Of a stretch of 64,000 nucleotides of DNA, positions 17,745-27,897 are shown in pieces. The DNA lies in assembly GCA_026225255.1 (NCBI GenBank), contig JAMFSJ010000043.1, positions 87,597 through 151,596 on the forward strand, given 5' to 3'. The notes beneath the pieces were generated by a model. The model made no database searches. It saw only the letters and a program-made list of their open reading frames with translations, and was not told the origin of the DNA. Source of the stretch: Methylacidimicrobium fagopyrum (lineage in GTDB: Bacteria; Verrucomicrobiota; Verrucomicrobiia; Limisphaerales; UBA11358). A program made the position numbers and the translations under genes. Positions within the stretch are counted from its first letter, which is position 1, and each line of letters starts with the position of its first letter.

Positions 17745-20700
17745 CTAAATTGCCAGCAACAGTCGCTTAATTTCCTTCAACCGCGCCTTCGCATCCTTCT
17801 TCGTGAGTCGCGGGAATTTTCCGCTGAACATGATGAAATCGTTGTGGCGCGTGATCTTTAATTTATCTTCGTCCACTTCGATGACGGTCACGGCTTTTTC
17901 GCTGGCAAGAATTTTCAGTTCACCAATGGCGAGCAATAATTCCACCGGCGGCGGCAACGGGCCGAAGCGGTCGCGCAATTCTTTTTGCAACGCGTCCAAC
18001 GCGGGCTTTTCGTTCGCTTGTGCAAGCTTGCGATAAATCTCAATGCGATGATGCGGTTCGGTGATGTAATTTTCAGGCAACGAAGCGTGAGCGGTCAGGC
18101 CTGATGTTTTTCCAACTTCGCGCCCGTCGCTTACCGCCTCACGACGCGCATTCATCTCCAGAAAATCCAGCGCGACGCGGACTTCCACGCGCGGTTTCAC
18201 TTTCTTGCCTTTCAAAGCACCGACGCTTTGCTTGAGCAACTGACAGTAAAGTTCGAAGCCGACGGCGGTGATGTGACCGCTTTGTTCCGCGCCTAAAAGA
18301 TTGCCCGCACCGCGAATTTCCAAATCGCGCATCGCGATCTTAAATCCACTGCCGAGCGTGGAATATTGCTTTATCGCGCTGATGCGTTTGCGCACATCGG
18401 TGAGCAGACGCGCGTGACGCGGCAACAGCAGATACGCGAAAGCCTGATGCTTGTAGCGCCCAACGCGACCGCGCAATTGATACAGTTCGCTTAAGCCAAA
18501 ACGGTCGGCGCGATCGATGATGATCGTGTTCGCATTCGGAATATCGAGGCCGCTTTCAATGATGGTCGTGGACAGTAAAACGTCCGCTTCGCCGTTGATG
18601 AATTGCGTCATCACTTCTTCCAGATCGTCCGCATTCATCTGGCCGTGACCGACGACGATGCGCGCTTGCGGCACGAGCGATTTTAATTTCGCCAGCATCG
18701 TATCAATCGTCGTCACGCGGTTGTGCAGAAAAAAAACCTGGCCGCCGCGATTCATTTCACGTTGGATCGCGTCGCGGATCGTGCGTTCGTCATAAGGCGT
18801 GGCAATCGTCTCGACGGGCAAACGATCGTGCGGCGGCGTCTGGATCGTGCTCATGTCGCGCGCGCCGGTGAGCGCGAGATAAAGCGTGCGCGGAATCGGC
18901 GTTGCGCTCAACGTCAGCACATCCACCATCGTGCGCAGACGTTTGAACTTTTCCTTGTGCATCACGCCAAAACGTTGTTCTTCGTCAATAACGACGAGGC
19001 CCAAATCTTTGAACGCAATATCGTCCTGCACGATGCGGTGCGTGCCGATAACGATGTCCACCGCGCCCGCCGCGAGTTCTTCCACAACGCGCGCCTGCTC
19101 GCGCTTGGTGCGAAAACGCGAGAGCAATTCCACGCGCACCGGATAATCCGCCATACGATCGCGAAAATTATTAAAATGTTGCTGCGCCAGAACGGTGGTC
19201 GGCACGAGGATCGCCACCTGTTTGCCGTCCATCACGCACTTGAATGCGGCGCGGATCGCAACTTCCGTTTTGCCAAAACCCACGTCGCCGCAGATCAAAC
19301 GGTCCATCGGCTTGGGGCGTTCCTGATCAGCCTTGGTCTCGGCGATGGCCGTGACTTGATCGCGAGTTTCCTCATAGATAAAGGCGCTTTCAAACTCGCG
19401 CTGCCATTGCGTATCCGGTTTGCACGCGTGGCCGACCTGCGTATCGCGCACGGCCTGGATGCGCAAAAATTCCGCCGCGACATCGCGCACGGATTTTTCT
19501 GCATGCTCCTTGGCTTTGTGCCAACGCGTGCCGCCGAGCGTGTTGAGCGGCGGATTCGCCTTGCCCGCGCCAACGTATTTGCTGACGAGATGCGCCTCGC
19601 TGACGGGCACGTAAAGTTTCGGCGACTCATCGCCAAAATTCGCAGGCGCGTATTCGATGACTAAACATTCCGTTTCCGCTTTCCGCTTTCCGCTTTCCGC
19701 TTTTCCCGCCGTGGTCTCGAGGTTTTTTAATCCGAGATAACGTCCGATGCCGTGTTGCAGATGCACGACCAGATCGCCTTCGTCCAAATCCGTGAAATCA
19801 ATGTCCAGCGCCGAACGGGCGGCCTGTGCGTGCGACGATTTTAATCGGCGCGGACGTTGGATTTTATAACGTCCGAAAATTTCCGCATCCGTGACGACGA
19901 CCAGCTTCGCTTCATCGCAAATAAAACCGCGGGCAAGCGAGCCGAGTTGGATTTGAGGTTTTGCGTCGGAAATTTTGGGCTTGGATTTTTTATTGCCCGA
20001 ATCTTTCTCACCATCCGAGCTGCCAGCCGCCAGTCCCAATTCAGTCCAAATTTCCTCAAAGCGTTGCTTCTCCCCGTCGTTGTTGCAAAAAACGTGGACG
20101 GCATAATCCTGCCGCAGCCAGCGGTGCAGTTGCTGGAAAAATTCGCGCCGCTGCGCCTCGGCGATTTGCGGTTCCGGCGCGCGTTCAGCCAGCGGACGGA
20201 AGGCGTCGAGCGAGGAAAACAATGGAGTGATCAACTGTGACCCGGTGGGGTGAGCGTCCTCGCGAGCCGCTACGGGCATTAAGTCATCATTTTCCGACGG
20301 CTCGCCGGGAGTCTCGCCCCACCCAATTTGTGGTTGGGGTATTTCATCATCCACCAATTCCACCGACGTAAAACCGCGACGATTTAAATCCGTCAAAAAA
20401 TCCGGCCATGAAATAAAGAACGGATCGTCCTTGGGGATTTGTTGGGCATACATTTCCGCATGAATGGCCAGCGATTCTGGTTCACATAAAATGAAAATCG
20501 TTTCACGCGGCAGGTAATCCAGCAAAGTGACTAGTGGATGGCTATTAGCTGAGTCTTCGACATTCTGACTCTTGGCTTCTGAATTCTGAATTCTATTTTT
20601 AAGAATTCCCAATTCGCCCGCCGGCGGCAAAATGATGGCCGTGATTTCTTCGCGTGAAATTTGCGTGAGCGGATCGAAATAACGCAATGATTCCAGTTCA

Positions 20701-21401
20701 TCGCCAAAAAACTCCAAACGCACCGGCCACGGACTGGTCGGTGGAAAAATGTCCACGATGCCGCCGCGCAAGGCGATTTCGCCTTTCTGTGACACTTGCG
20801 CTTCCGGTTCGTAACCCTGCGTTTCTAGAAATTCAATCAGGTCAAGCGGCGCGATTTTTTCGCCGCGTTGCAACGGACGCAAACGGCTTTTCAGATCGTC
20901 CGGCTCGAAGGTTTTTTGCAGCAATGCCGTAAGGTTCGTAACGATGATCTGAGATTGGCGATTTGAAATTTCAGAGGGAGCTGAAAGCGCGATGAGCGTT
21001 TCCAAACGGTCGCTGATGACATCGGCATGCGGCAATTTACCTTCATGCGGCAGGACTTCCCAAGCGGGATAAAAGGCCTGGTTGAAGGTTGAAGGTTGAA
21101 GGTTGAAGGTTTTTTTGGCGTCCGCTTCAACGGGCAAGACGGAATCTGCCTGCCGCCACGTTTCTAAATCTTGTTGAAAACTTTCCTGAGTTTTTAGATT
21201 TTCCGCGACGAGGACAATCGGGCGTTGGGGAAATTGTTTTTGCAGCAGCGCGGCAAAAAAGGGCTGGGCTGGCGCGGTGATGCCGGAAAAAGTCAGCGCG
21301 CCGCCAGCCTCCACGCGCCGCACAAGGGCTTGCACGGCGGGAGTTTTCAGGATGTCAGCGAACAGTTGGCCGGTCGCTGAAACGGATTTTGAGGGCGACA
21401 A
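17745..21401 (-). CDS. mfd: Transcription-repair coupling factor Mfd
   Basis: Removes stalled RNA polymerase and recruits UvrA to lesions. The 1218 residues comprise a UvrB-like N-terminal module, the RNA-polymerase interaction region ([20 protein letters not shown]), RecG-like helicase motifs ([53 protein letters not shown]), DADVLLST-like motif [16 protein letters not shown] and a TRCF C-terminal domain. It is longer than usual because in-frame inserts encoded by 7-bp repeats interrupt variable positions (at 19673, 20562, 20946 and 21081). The apparent start is TTG at 21401 ([12 protein letters not shown]); no ATG fits better. It ends 15 bp from the truncated yoeB. Confidence 0.95.
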   Translation of the reverse strand: MSPSKSVSATGQLFADILKTPAVQALVRRVEAGGALTFSGITAPAQPFFAALLQKQFPQRPIVLVAENLKTQESFQQDLETWRQADSVLPVEADAKKTFNLQPSTFNQAFYPAWEVLPHEGKLPHADVISDRLETLIALSAPSEISNRQSQIIVTNLTALLQKTFEPDDLKSRLRPLQRGEKIAPLDLIEFLETQGYEPEAQVSQKGEIALRGGIVDIFPPTSPWPVRLEFFGDELESLRYFDPLTQISREEITAIILPPAGELGILKNRIQNSEAKSQNVEDSANSHPLVTLLDYLPRETIFILCEPESLAIHAEMYAQQIPKDDPFFISWPDFLTDLNRRGFTSVELVDDEIPQPQIGWGETPGEPSENDDLMPVAAREDAHPTGSQLITPLFSSLDAFRPLAERAPEPQIAEAQRREFFQQLHRWLRQDYAVHVFCNNDGEKQRFEEIWTELGLAAGSSDGEKDSGNKKSKPKISDAKPQIQLGSLARGFICDEAKLVVVTDAEIFGRYKIQRPRRLKSSHAQAARSALDIDFTDLDEGDLVVHLQHGIGRYLGLKNLETTAGKAESGKRKAETECLVIEYAPANFGDESPKLYVPVSEAHLVSKYVGAGKANPPLNTLGGTRWHKAKEHAEKSVRDVAAEFLRIQAVRDTQVGHACKPDTQWQREFESAFIYEETRDQVTAIAETKADQERPKPMDRLICGDVGFGKTEVAIRAAFKCVMDGKQVAILVPTTVLAQQHFNNFRDRMADYPVRVELLSRFRTKREQARVVEELAAGAVDIVIGTHRIVQDDIAFKDLGLVVIDEEQRFGVMHKEKFKRLRTMVDVLTLSATPIPRTLYLALTGARDMSTIQTPPHDRLPVETIATPYDERTIRDAIQREMNRGGQVFFLHNRVTTIDTMLAKLKSLVPQARIVVGHGQMNADDLEEVMTQFINGEADVLLSTTIIESGLDIPNANTIIIDRADRFGLSELYQLRGRVGRYKHQAFAYLLLPRHARLLTDVRKRISAIKQYSTLGSGFKIAMRDLEIRGAGNLLGAEQSGHITAVGFELYCQLLKQSVGALKGKKVKPRVEVRVALDFLEMNARREAVSDGREVGKTSGLTAHASLPENYITEPHHRIEIYRKLAQANEKPALDALQKELRDRFGPLPPPVELLLAIGELKILASEKAVTVIEVDEDKLKITRHNDFIMFSGKFPRLTKKDAKARLKEIKRLLLAI
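19673..19700. repeat. Perfect heptanucleotide repeat (TTTCCGC)4 inside mfd
   Basis: Four perfect copies of TTTCCGC in mfd. On the coding strand they specify AESGKRKAE, a basic insert just before the conserved CLVIEYA strand. The frame is kept. Confidence 0.9.
20562..20596. repeat. Degenerate heptanucleotide tract inside mfd
   Basis: Five 7-mers: ATTCTGA, CTCTTGG, CTTCTGA, ATTCTGA, ATTCTAT. They encode an insert around [10 protein letters not shown] in the N-terminal UvrB-like module. Confidence 0.75.
20946..20973. repeat. Degenerate heptanucleotide tract inside mfd
   Basis: Four 7-mers: GATCTGA, GATTGGC, GATTTGA, AATTTCA. They encode [10 protein letters not shown] in a loop. Confidence 0.65.
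21081..21108. repeat. Perfect heptanucleotide repeat (GTTGAAG)4 inside mfd
   Basis: Four perfect copies of GTTGAAG near the 5' end of mfd, followed by a T-run. They encode [10 protein letters not shown] on the coding strand. Confidence 0.9.
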
Positions 21402-21551
21402 GCGATAAAATACTTGCAGCCAAACGGAATTAATTCAATTCAATTTGCCGCCGGAGCGCGAGGTCTTGAAACTGGCCGGGGACGCCCGTGCCAATAATTC
21501 ACTAAGTGGTTACTATTCTTCGACATCTAGGGTTGAAGTCCGGTTAATTTT

Positions 21552-21641
21552 ATGAAACATTTTGCCGCAATAGCCGTCCTACTATTATCGTTGAGTTTAT
21601 CATCGAGGTCGTCTTTTAATCTGAGTGCGAACATTTTATAA
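21552..21641 (+). CDS. Candidate 29-residue signal-peptide-like ORF ahead of waaA
   Basis: ATG at 21552 opens MKHFAAIAVLLLSLSLSSRS, a typical export-signal sequence, followed by nine residues and TAA at 21639-21641, overlapping the waaA start (GTG 21625). LSLSSRSS looks like a lipobox region in which Cys has been replaced by Arg, so this may be the remnant of a small lipoprotein, a leader peptide or chance. The rest of the 21402-21624 gap shows nothing clear. Confidence 0.3.
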   Translation: MKHFAAIAVLLLSLSLSSRSSFNLSANIL

Positions 21642-22953
21642 CATTTTGTTCCTGTTCTTTTTCGTGCTGGCCTCGCCGTATTATTTCTGGCGAATGGTTC
21701 GGCGCGGAAATTGGCAGCAGGATTTTGGTCAACGCTTTGCGAATTACGACGCGGCGGTCAAGCAGGCATTGACGAATCGTCATGTCATCTGGCTGCACGC
21801 GGTGAGCGTGGGCGAGGTCGGCTTGTGCACGCAACTCATCCGCGCACTCGAACCGCGTGTGCCCAATGCGAAAATCATCGTCTCTTGCACGACGACCACG
21901 GGCATGAATGAATATCGCAAACGCCTGCCGACGCGCATCACGAAAATTTATTACCCGGTTGATCGGCGCAAATATGTCCGCCGCGCGCTGGCGACCATCA
22001 ACCCGGAAGCGATTGTTTTGCTCGAAGCGGAAATTTGGCCGAATTTTCTCTGGCGCGCAAGCGACTTAAAAATCCCGTTGTTCCTCGCCAACGCGCGGTT
22101 GTCCGATCGTTCGTATCCGCGTTATCGCCGGTTTGGCTGGTTGTTCCGCCGGTTGTTCGCCACGTTCGATGGCGTGGGTTGCCAGAATGAAGAGGACGCG
22201 CAGCGGTTGCGCGCGGTGGGTTGTCGCGAAGACGCAGTGCGCGTGGTGGGAAATTTAAAATTCGACGCGGCCAAGTTTTCGGAGCGGCGACACTTGGATG
22301 TGCGCGGGTTGTTGCGGCAGATCGGCGTGGCGGATGACGCAGTGATTCTGGTTGCCGGCAGCACGCACGACGGCGAGGAAATCATCCTCGCGGAAATCGC
22401 GGCGCGGTTGCGGCAGAAATTTCCGAAATTATTTTTGATCATCGTCCCCCGCCATGCGGAACGCGCCGCCAGCATCACGCAGCAATTTCGCGCGCAAAAT
22501 ATCAAATCCATTTGCCGCAGCGAAATCGGCCACAGTGTGCAGCTGCACCCGGGGGCCGTGGATTGTCTGCTGGTCAACACGACGGGCGAATTGATGTTTT
22601 TTTACGAGCCCGCGGATTTGGTTTTTATCGGCAAAAGTATTACGGCGGTGGGCGGACAAAATCCGATCGAACCGGCGGCGCTCGGCAAAGCGGTGATTTT
22701 CGGACCGAACATGCAGAATTTTACGGACATCGTCCGGATTTTTCTGAAACACAACGCCGCGGTGCAGGTGAAAGATCCGGCGGAATTGGAACGCGTCTTT
22801 GGCGAATTGCTGCAAGCTCCGGCGCGGCGCGCGGAATTAGGCAGACAGGCGCGGGAAGCCGTCGCCGAAAATCACGGCGCGGTCGAGCGCACGGTGGAAA
22901 TGCTGTTGCCGAAGTTGAGCGCTTGCGGGATTTATGTCGCGCCTAAGAAGTGA
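21625..22953 (+). CDS. waaA: 3-deoxy-D-manno-octulosonic acid (Kdo) transferase
   Basis: A 442-residue inner-membrane GT-B glycosyltransferase adding Kdo to lipid A precursor. It has an N-terminal membrane anchor (residues 4-20), then RMVRRGNWQQDFGQRF, WLHAVSVGEVGLC with the catalytic Glu region, VLLEAEIWPNFLW, NARLSDRSYPRYRRF, VAGSTHDGEE, and the donor-site stretch GGQNPIEPAALGKAVIFGP. Start is GTG at 21625. It shows that the organism builds an LPS core with Kdo. The gene stands alone; the 210 bp to rpoD hold no feature I can name. Confidence 0.93.
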   Translation: MRTFYNILFLFFFVLASPYYFWRMVRRGNWQQDFGQRFANYDAAVKQALTNRHVIWLHAVSVGEVGLCTQLIRALEPRVPNAKIIVSCTTTTGMNEYRKRLPTRITKIYYPVDRRKYVRRALATINPEAIVLLEAEIWPNFLWRASDLKIPLFLANARLSDRSYPRYRRFGWLFRRLFATFDGVGCQNEEDAQRLRAVGCREDAVRVVGNLKFDAAKFSERRHLDVRGLLRQIGVADDAVILVAGSTHDGEEIILAEIAARLRQKFPKLFLIIVPRHAERAASITQQFRAQNIKSICRSEIGHSVQLHPGAVDCLLVNTTGELMFFYEPADLVFIGKSITAVGGQNPIEPAALGKAVIFGPNMQNFTDIVRIFLKHNAAVQVKDPAELERVFGELLQAPARRAELGRQAREAVAENHGAVERTVEMLLPKLSACGIYVAPKK

Positions 22954-23164
22954 GCGGATTGGGGTCTGGCGTCCAGGGTTTTGGGTCGGGGGAAATTATT
23001 TACGAGGCGTTTGATTTTGCCTGCGCCACTTTTTATTCGCAAAATTTCGCGGGCACGAACGCTTAAGTCCCAGACCCAGAGCGTGATTCGCCGCTTGACG
23101 TTCGCGGCCGGGCTTTTCATATTCGCACCCGTAAAAGCAACCAAGGATGTAACGAGTAGCAATT

Positions 23165-24883
23165 ATGCCACATTCGAAATCCCGCAACGCTGAAACGACC
23201 CCTGCCGTCGCAACGGAAAAATCGCGTTCCACCGCCGCCGCCAACGATCTCGCCGCCAAGTTCACGGAAAAAATCAAAGATCTCATCCGCACCGGCAAGG
23301 AACAAGGCTCGCTGACGATTGAAGATCTCAATGAAGTTTTAACGGAGGAATTTTCCACGCCGGCCTATCTCGACCAGGTTTTGGCGAAGTTGCGGGAATT
23401 GGAAATCGAAGTCGTGGACGCGGCCGAACTGGACGTCGTCAAACCGGTGGACAAGGACGATGACGAAGACGACCGCTCGCAAACGGATTCGCTCGACGAC
23501 CCGGTGCGGATGTATCTCCGGCAAATGGGCGCGGTGCCGTTATTGACGCGCGAGCAGGAAGTCGAAATTTCCAAACGCATCGAGGCGGCAGAATTGGATC
23601 TGGCGCAAATCATTGCCCGTTTCGGTTTCGCCGGCAAGGAACACGTCGCGGTGGCGGAAAGATTATTGGCCGAACCGCCGCGCGAACGTTTTGACCGCGT
23701 CATTTTGGAACGCAAAATTGACGAACGCGAAGAACATTTGCGGGCGTTGCAAAAGTTGATCGCCCGCGCGCGTGAATTAGATGCGGAAACGGATTTGCAT
23801 TTCAACCGTTGGCGCGAGGCGCATCGCAACGCAAAACGCAATCACGAACACGATGAGTTCGAGAAGTCTGACCATAAATTGCAGGCGTTGTTTCCTAAAT
23901 TTTATTTCAAGCAAAAGGTCATTGAAGAAATGGTGCTTGTCGCGGAAAACATCCACGACAAATTGCAATACAGCCTGGCCGCGTTGATGGAGGCGCAGCA
24001 GCAACGCGAATCCAGCGCGCAAAAGCATCTCGTCGAGGCGGAGCACCAAAAAATCCGCGCGCTCGAAGAATTTGTGCGGATGCCGCACGAGGATTTTCTG
24101 ATCGCATTCGACCGGTTGCGCGACGCGATGACGCACGCCACGCAGGCGAAAACCGAAATGGTCGAAGCGAATTTGCGGCTCGTCATTTCCATCGCCAAAA
24201 AATATACGAACCGCGGGCTGTCGTTCCTCGATCTCATTCAGGAAGGCAATATCGGTTTGATGAAGGCCGTGGAAAAATTTGAATACAAGCGCGGCTACAA
24301 ATTTTCCACTTACTCGACGTGGTGGATCCGGCAGGCCATCACGCGCAGCATCGCGGATCAGGCCCGCACGATCCGCATTCCGGTGCACATGATCGAAGTG
24401 ATCAACAAGCTGATGCGCGCGCAAAAAAAATTATTACAGGAACTTGGGCGCGAGGCGTTGCCGGATGAAATCGCAGATGAGATGCAAATTCCCGTGGACC
24501 GCATCCGTGGCATTTTGAAAATGGCGCAGCAGCCGGTGTCGTTGCAATCGCCGGTCGGCGACGGCGACGAGGCGAGCTTCGGCGATTTCATTGAAGATAA
24601 ATCGGCGGAAAATCCGCTCGACCTCACGAGTTTTAGTTTGTTGAAAGATCGCATCGGCGACGTGCTCGGCAGCTTGAACGAACGCGAACGGCAAGTGCTC
24701 GAATTGCGCTTTGGCATTGGCGACGGCAACGCGCGGACGCTGGAAGAAGTCGGCGCGCAATTCCACGTTACCCGCGAACGCATCCGCCAGATCGAAGCCA
24801 AAGCCCTCCGCAAAATGCGTCATCCCACACGGTTGAAATTGTTGAACGGTTTTCTCGACTTGGAAAAAAAGAGCGGGGGTTGA
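23165..24883 (+). CDS. rpoD: Primary RNA polymerase sigma factor
   Basis: Housekeeping sigma-70, 572 residues. A region 1.1-like N-terminus (about 20-90) contains the acidic stretch DKDDDEDD. Region 1.2 is [13 protein letters not shown] long non-conserved region, rich in coiled-coil-like Glu/Arg/Ala, precedes region 2 ([39 protein letters not shown]). Region 3 follows, and region 4 has [14 protein letters not shown] and the helix-turn-helix [23 protein letters not shown] start at 23165. It ends 41 bp before the convergent histidine kinase gene, with a REP-like hairpin in the gap. Confidence 0.96.
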   Translation: MPHSKSRNAETTPAVATEKSRSTAAANDLAAKFTEKIKDLIRTGKEQGSLTIEDLNEVLTEEFSTPAYLDQVLAKLRELEIEVVDAAELDVVKPVDKDDDEDDRSQTDSLDDPVRMYLRQMGAVPLLTREQEVEISKRIEAAELDLAQIIARFGFAGKEHVAVAERLLAEPPRERFDRVILERKIDEREEHLRALQKLIARARELDAETDLHFNRWREAHRNAKRNHEHDEFEKSDHKLQALFPKFYFKQKVIEEMVLVAENIHDKLQYSLAALMEAQQQRESSAQKHLVEAEHQKIRALEEFVRMPHEDFLIAFDRLRDAMTHATQAKTEMVEANLRLVISIAKKYTNRGLSFLDLIQEGNIGLMKAVEKFEYKRGYKFSTYSTWWIRQAITRSIADQARTIRIPVHMIEVINKLMRAQKKLLQELGREALPDEIADEMQIPVDRIRGILKMAQQPVSLQSPVGDGDEASFGDFIEDKSAENPLDLTSFSLLKDRIGDVLGSLNERERQVLELRFGIGDGNARTLEEVGAQFHVTRERIRQIEAKALRKMRHPTRLKLLNGFLDLEKKSGG

Positions 24884-24896
24884 AGTCGTGAATCGA

Positions 24897-24918
24897 GCGC
24901 GGACAGCCTTGTCCGCGC
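24897..24918. repeat. REP-like hairpin between convergent genes
   Basis: GCGCGGACA (24897-24905) pairs with TGTCCGCGC (24910-24918). It lies between the ends of rpoD and the histidine kinase gene, and could act as a terminator in both directions although no T-run follows. Confidence 0.6.
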
Positions 24919-24923
24919 CCCGC

Positions 24924-26507
24924 TCACGCCGCCACCTTCAAGTGCGTGATGCGGAAAATCGCACCGCGCGGTTCATTGGCGAGACAGACGATTTCCCAAC
25001 CCTGCGCCTGCACGTTCTGTTGCACGACGGCGAGGCCGAGGCCGGTGCCTTTTTGATGCGTGGTGAAATACGGCTTAAAAATTTCCGAGTGATTGACCGC
25101 GGAAACGCCGGGGCCGTCGTCGCGAACTTCCAACGTCGCTTCGCTCGCGCCGGAACGTTGGGCGCTGATCTTGATTTGCCCGCCCGGGTCCGCCGCTTGA
25201 ATCGCGTTGAGAATCAGATTAAATAAAACCTGCCGCAGTAATTGTTCGTCGGCTTCAATGGCGAACGCGGCGTCGGCGACCTCCACGCGCATTTTCTTTT
25301 CACCGATGTCAAAGCTCAACGTGCGGACAACTTCGTTGCACGCGGCCGCGAGCGCGATCTTGGTGCGCCGAACTTCGCGGGGCCGCGAGTAGTTGATGAA
25401 CTCGGTGAGCTGCGCGGTAACTCGGTCGGTTTGATCCACGATGGTTTTGGATTTTTCGACGACTTCGGGCGCGCTGTCGGGCAGGCGCGAAATCATCTGC
25501 GCCTGCCCGCGAATGATGTTAAGCGGATTGCGCGTTTCGTGCGCGAGACCGGCGGCGGCGAGATTCATTTCTTTCAAGTGCGAATTCAATTCGCTCGCGC
25601 GCACGAGGCGAATTTGCAAATCGGCCGTCTTGGCGATATTGCGCCACGCAAGGCCGACGCCGAGCGCGGAAATGCCGGCGAAAAAGCTGATGATAAAGCG
25701 CAGCCACCAGTCTTCGCTGGAAATGGCGCGCGACGTTTCCGTCGACATGACGAGCACCAGGCCATGCAATTCATGCGTGGAAATAAACGCCTTAAACTCC
25801 GCTTCGGACATGCTGCGCATCCACGGCGGGCGATGATCGCCATTGCGCGGACGACCTTCGCGTTCGGGCGGCGGACGACGGTCCTCACCGGGCGGGGGTT
25901 CGATTTCACCCGCAGCATTGGTGAACGGCGGCGGAAAATTACTGGCGGAAAATTCAGCGGCATTCGTGCCGTTGCCCGCATCCGGACGCGGACCGCGGCG
26001 GAAAAAATCCGAGTTGCGGGATCCGCGCGGGTCGCTATTGGTGAAATTTTTTGGCGGCGAAAAAACGACGGTCGGCGTGTTCGTCACGCCGGCGGCGTTG
26101 ACGCTGGCGCCTTCGAGCGGCCAGACAAACGTGGCGTTGTCATCCGACCAAAGTTCGCTGCCCGCCAAGGTTTCGCGCGAAAATAAATTGGTGTTGCCCA
26201 CGGCGACAATCGGCTGGTCATCCGTATTCAACAGGCCGACATACAGCAATTTGACGATGTAATTCGTGCGATTATTGACCAACTCGTTGAGCACCGGTTC
26301 GAGCCGGTCCTGAAAAACGGCGCCACGAAATTGCAAGGCACGCGTGACTGCGCTGAGCGTGCCCGCGATCTCGTGCGAACGGCTGCGCAGATCGGATTTC
26401 GCCGCCTCGACGACGCGATGATGTTCGTCAATCTGCCACGCGACCACGAGTAACCACGCTCCGAGCAGCAGCCCGAAAACCCATTTTCCGCGTTGGTTTA
26501 GTTTCAT
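24924..26507 (-). CDS. Membrane sensor histidine kinase
   Basis: 527 residues. One transmembrane helix (about 9-26), a periplasmic domain of about 240 residues containing a Pro/Arg/Gly-rich stretch (PPPGEDRRPPPEREGRPRNG), and a second helix (WWLRFIISFFAGISALGVGL) lead to the kinase core. The H-box is LAHETRNPLNIIRGQ, with the phosphorylated His near residue 320. Then come an N-box (VLFNLILNAIQAADPGGQ), a G1 box (VRDDGPGV) and G2 (GTGLGLAVVQ). There is no receiver domain and no response regulator gene nearby, so it is an orphan kinase. It sits downstream of the secretion operon on the same strand, 100 bp from the last gene; co-transcription is possible but a hairpin lies between. Confidence 0.92.
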   Translation of the reverse strand: MKLNQRGKWVFGLLLGAWLLVVAWQIDEHHRVVEAAKSDLRSRSHEIAGTLSAVTRALQFRGAVFQDRLEPVLNELVNNRTNYIVKLLYVGLLNTDDQPIVAVGNTNLFSRETLAGSELWSDDNATFVWPLEGASVNAAGVTNTPTVVFSPPKNFTNSDPRGSRNSDFFRRGPRPDAGNGTNAAEFSASNFPPPFTNAAGEIEPPPGEDRRPPPEREGRPRNGDHRPPWMRSMSEAEFKAFISTHELHGLVLVMSTETSRAISSEDWWLRFIISFFAGISALGVGLAWRNIAKTADLQIRLVRASELNSHLKEMNLAAAGLAHETRNPLNIIRGQAQMISRLPDSAPEVVEKSKTIVDQTDRVTAQLTEFINYSRPREVRRTKIALAAACNEVVRTLSFDIGEKKMRVEVADAAFAIEADEQLLRQVLFNLILNAIQAADPGGQIKISAQRSGASEATLEVRDDGPGVSAVNHSEIFKPYFTTHQKGTGLGLAVVQQNVQAQGWEIVCLANEPRGAIFRITHLKVAA

Positions 26508-26579
26508 GCGTGATTTTTAGTCGTAACGGTTTTGATCAAAATTACTGCGCTCGGCCAACGTGCTGTCAACGCCCGAGGC

Positions 26580-26604
26580 CGGGACATCGCCACGCGATGT
26601 CCCG
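26580..26604. repeat. REP-like hairpin after the secretion operon
   Basis: CGGGACATCGC (26580-26590) and GCGATGTCCCG (26594-26604) form a perfect 11-bp stem with a 3-nt loop, 5 bp past the stop of the secretin gene. It probably helps end or stabilise that transcript. Confidence 0.65.
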
Positions 26605-26609
26605 ACCGT

Positions 26610-27860
26610 TCAATGTTGTTTCTTCATCGGGATGCGTTCCAGATATTGATTCAATTGCTGTTCGGAAATGGAATTAGTGATGCCGGGCACTTGACCCGCT
26701 TCGGTGACCGCCATGGGCACCAGTTGACCCGGCTCACGCACGATGTGCGGGGTGAGGAAAATTAACAATTCATTTTTGAGCGCACTTTTGCTGCTGAATT
26801 TGAACAACACGCCGAGATACGGAATATCGCCGAGAAACGGCACTTTCGTATCGCTGCTGGCCTTGGTGTCCCCGATGAGGCCGCCGATAACCACCGGTTG
26901 CGCATTGGGCGTCACCACGACGGTATCCGCGATGCGCACATTCAAGTTCGGCGCAAAAATCGGCGTGCCTAAAACGCCGCCGCTGGCGATTTGTTGGCCG
27001 GGGCTGGAAGTATCTATCGACGTCGTTTGCGGTTGCAGAATCATCTGCACCAAATCATTGTCGCCGATGAATGGCGTGACATTCAGGATGATGCCGACGT
27101 CTTTGTAAGCACCATTGATCGTCGTGATGCCGGAGCCAATCCCGCCGCTGTCCGCCACACTGACGCCGTTCGGCAAATAAACTTGCTGGCCGACGACGAT
27201 CTGCGCCAACTGCCCGTCCCGCGCGAGAATGGACGGACGCGATAATATCTGCGCCTTGCCCGCCGCCGCCACCGCTTTGATCGTCGCCTGAAAATTCTCA
27301 CCCGCAATCTGGTAAAGGCCGCCGCTGCCCAGCGAAGAACCACCGCTCACCAATGAACCTTGATTCATCGGCTTGCCCAACGCCGTGAGATTGGTCACCG
27401 CCGAATTTAAACCGGACAAGCCCATGACCGTTCCCGCGGTTTGTTGGATGGTGCCGTTCTGCTGCCCCCAACCGCCTTCGACGCCCAATTCCAAAGCGTT
27501 ATTATCGTCCACTTCCATGAACACGACTTTGATCAACACCTGCGGTTTCGGGATATCAAGGTTCCGCAATACGTTGCTGATTTGAATCATCGTTTCCTTG
27601 TCGGCCGTGATGACAATGTTATGCGTGTCGGGATCCATCGAGATCACCGCGCTGCCCACGGTGCCATTGTTGTTGTAGGTGGTGCTCGTGCTGGAGCTAC
27701 TACCGCCACCACCACCGCCAAAACCACCGAAGCCGCCGAAGCCACCGCGATTGCCGCCACCGCCACCACCACCGGTGCCGCGTTGTTGCGCGTGAACAAC
27801 CATCGTGGCACTCAACAGCAACAGCGCCGCGACACTGAAATGTTTCATTAAATTTTTCAT
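26610..27860 (-). CDS. gspD: Secretin, C-terminal half: pore-forming GspD-type protein
   Basis: Outer-membrane secretin of the type II system, 416 residues. It has its own signal peptide (MKNLMKHFSVAALLLLSATM, then VVHAQ), a Gly-rich linker, a DPDTHNIVITADKETMIQIS N-domain (N3-like), then the secretin core: KVVFMEVDDNNALELGVEGG, QILSRPSILARDGQLAQIVV, GQQVYLPNG and VPFLGDIPYLGVLFKFSS, ending LLIFLTPHIVREPGQ. The frame is open to 27908, but ATG 27860 with CCAGG eight bases upstream gives the signal peptide. The usual N0-N2 domains are missing here and sit in the separate gene just upstream, 37 bp away. Confidence 0.88.
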   Translation of the reverse strand: MKNLMKHFSVAALLLLSATMVVHAQQRGTGGGGGGGNRGGFGGFGGFGGGGGGSSSSTSTTYNNNGTVGSAVISMDPDTHNIVITADKETMIQISNVLRNLDIPKPQVLIKVVFMEVDDNNALELGVEGGWGQQNGTIQQTAGTVMGLSGLNSAVTNLTALGKPMNQGSLVSGGSSLGSGGLYQIAGENFQATIKAVAAAGKAQILSRPSILARDGQLAQIVVGQQVYLPNGVSVADSGGIGSGITTINGAYKDVGIILNVTPFIGDNDLVQMILQPQTTSIDTSSPGQQIASGGVLGTPIFAPNLNVRIADTVVVTPNAQPVVIGGLIGDTKASSDTKVPFLGDIPYLGVLFKFSSKSALKNELLIFLTPHIVREPGQLVPMAVTEAGQVPGITNSISEQQLNQYLERIPMKKQH

Positions 27861-27897
27861 AATTAACCTGGAGATAAAATAATTATTCGTTGTCTGT

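Noticed and set aside
18723-19664. 313-codon plus-strand frame opposite mfd
   Set aside because: Lies over the conserved helicase motifs of mfd; shadow.
19673-21108. Heptamer tracts as a CRISPR array
   Set aside because: Units are only 7 bp, tandem without spacers and within an open reading frame.
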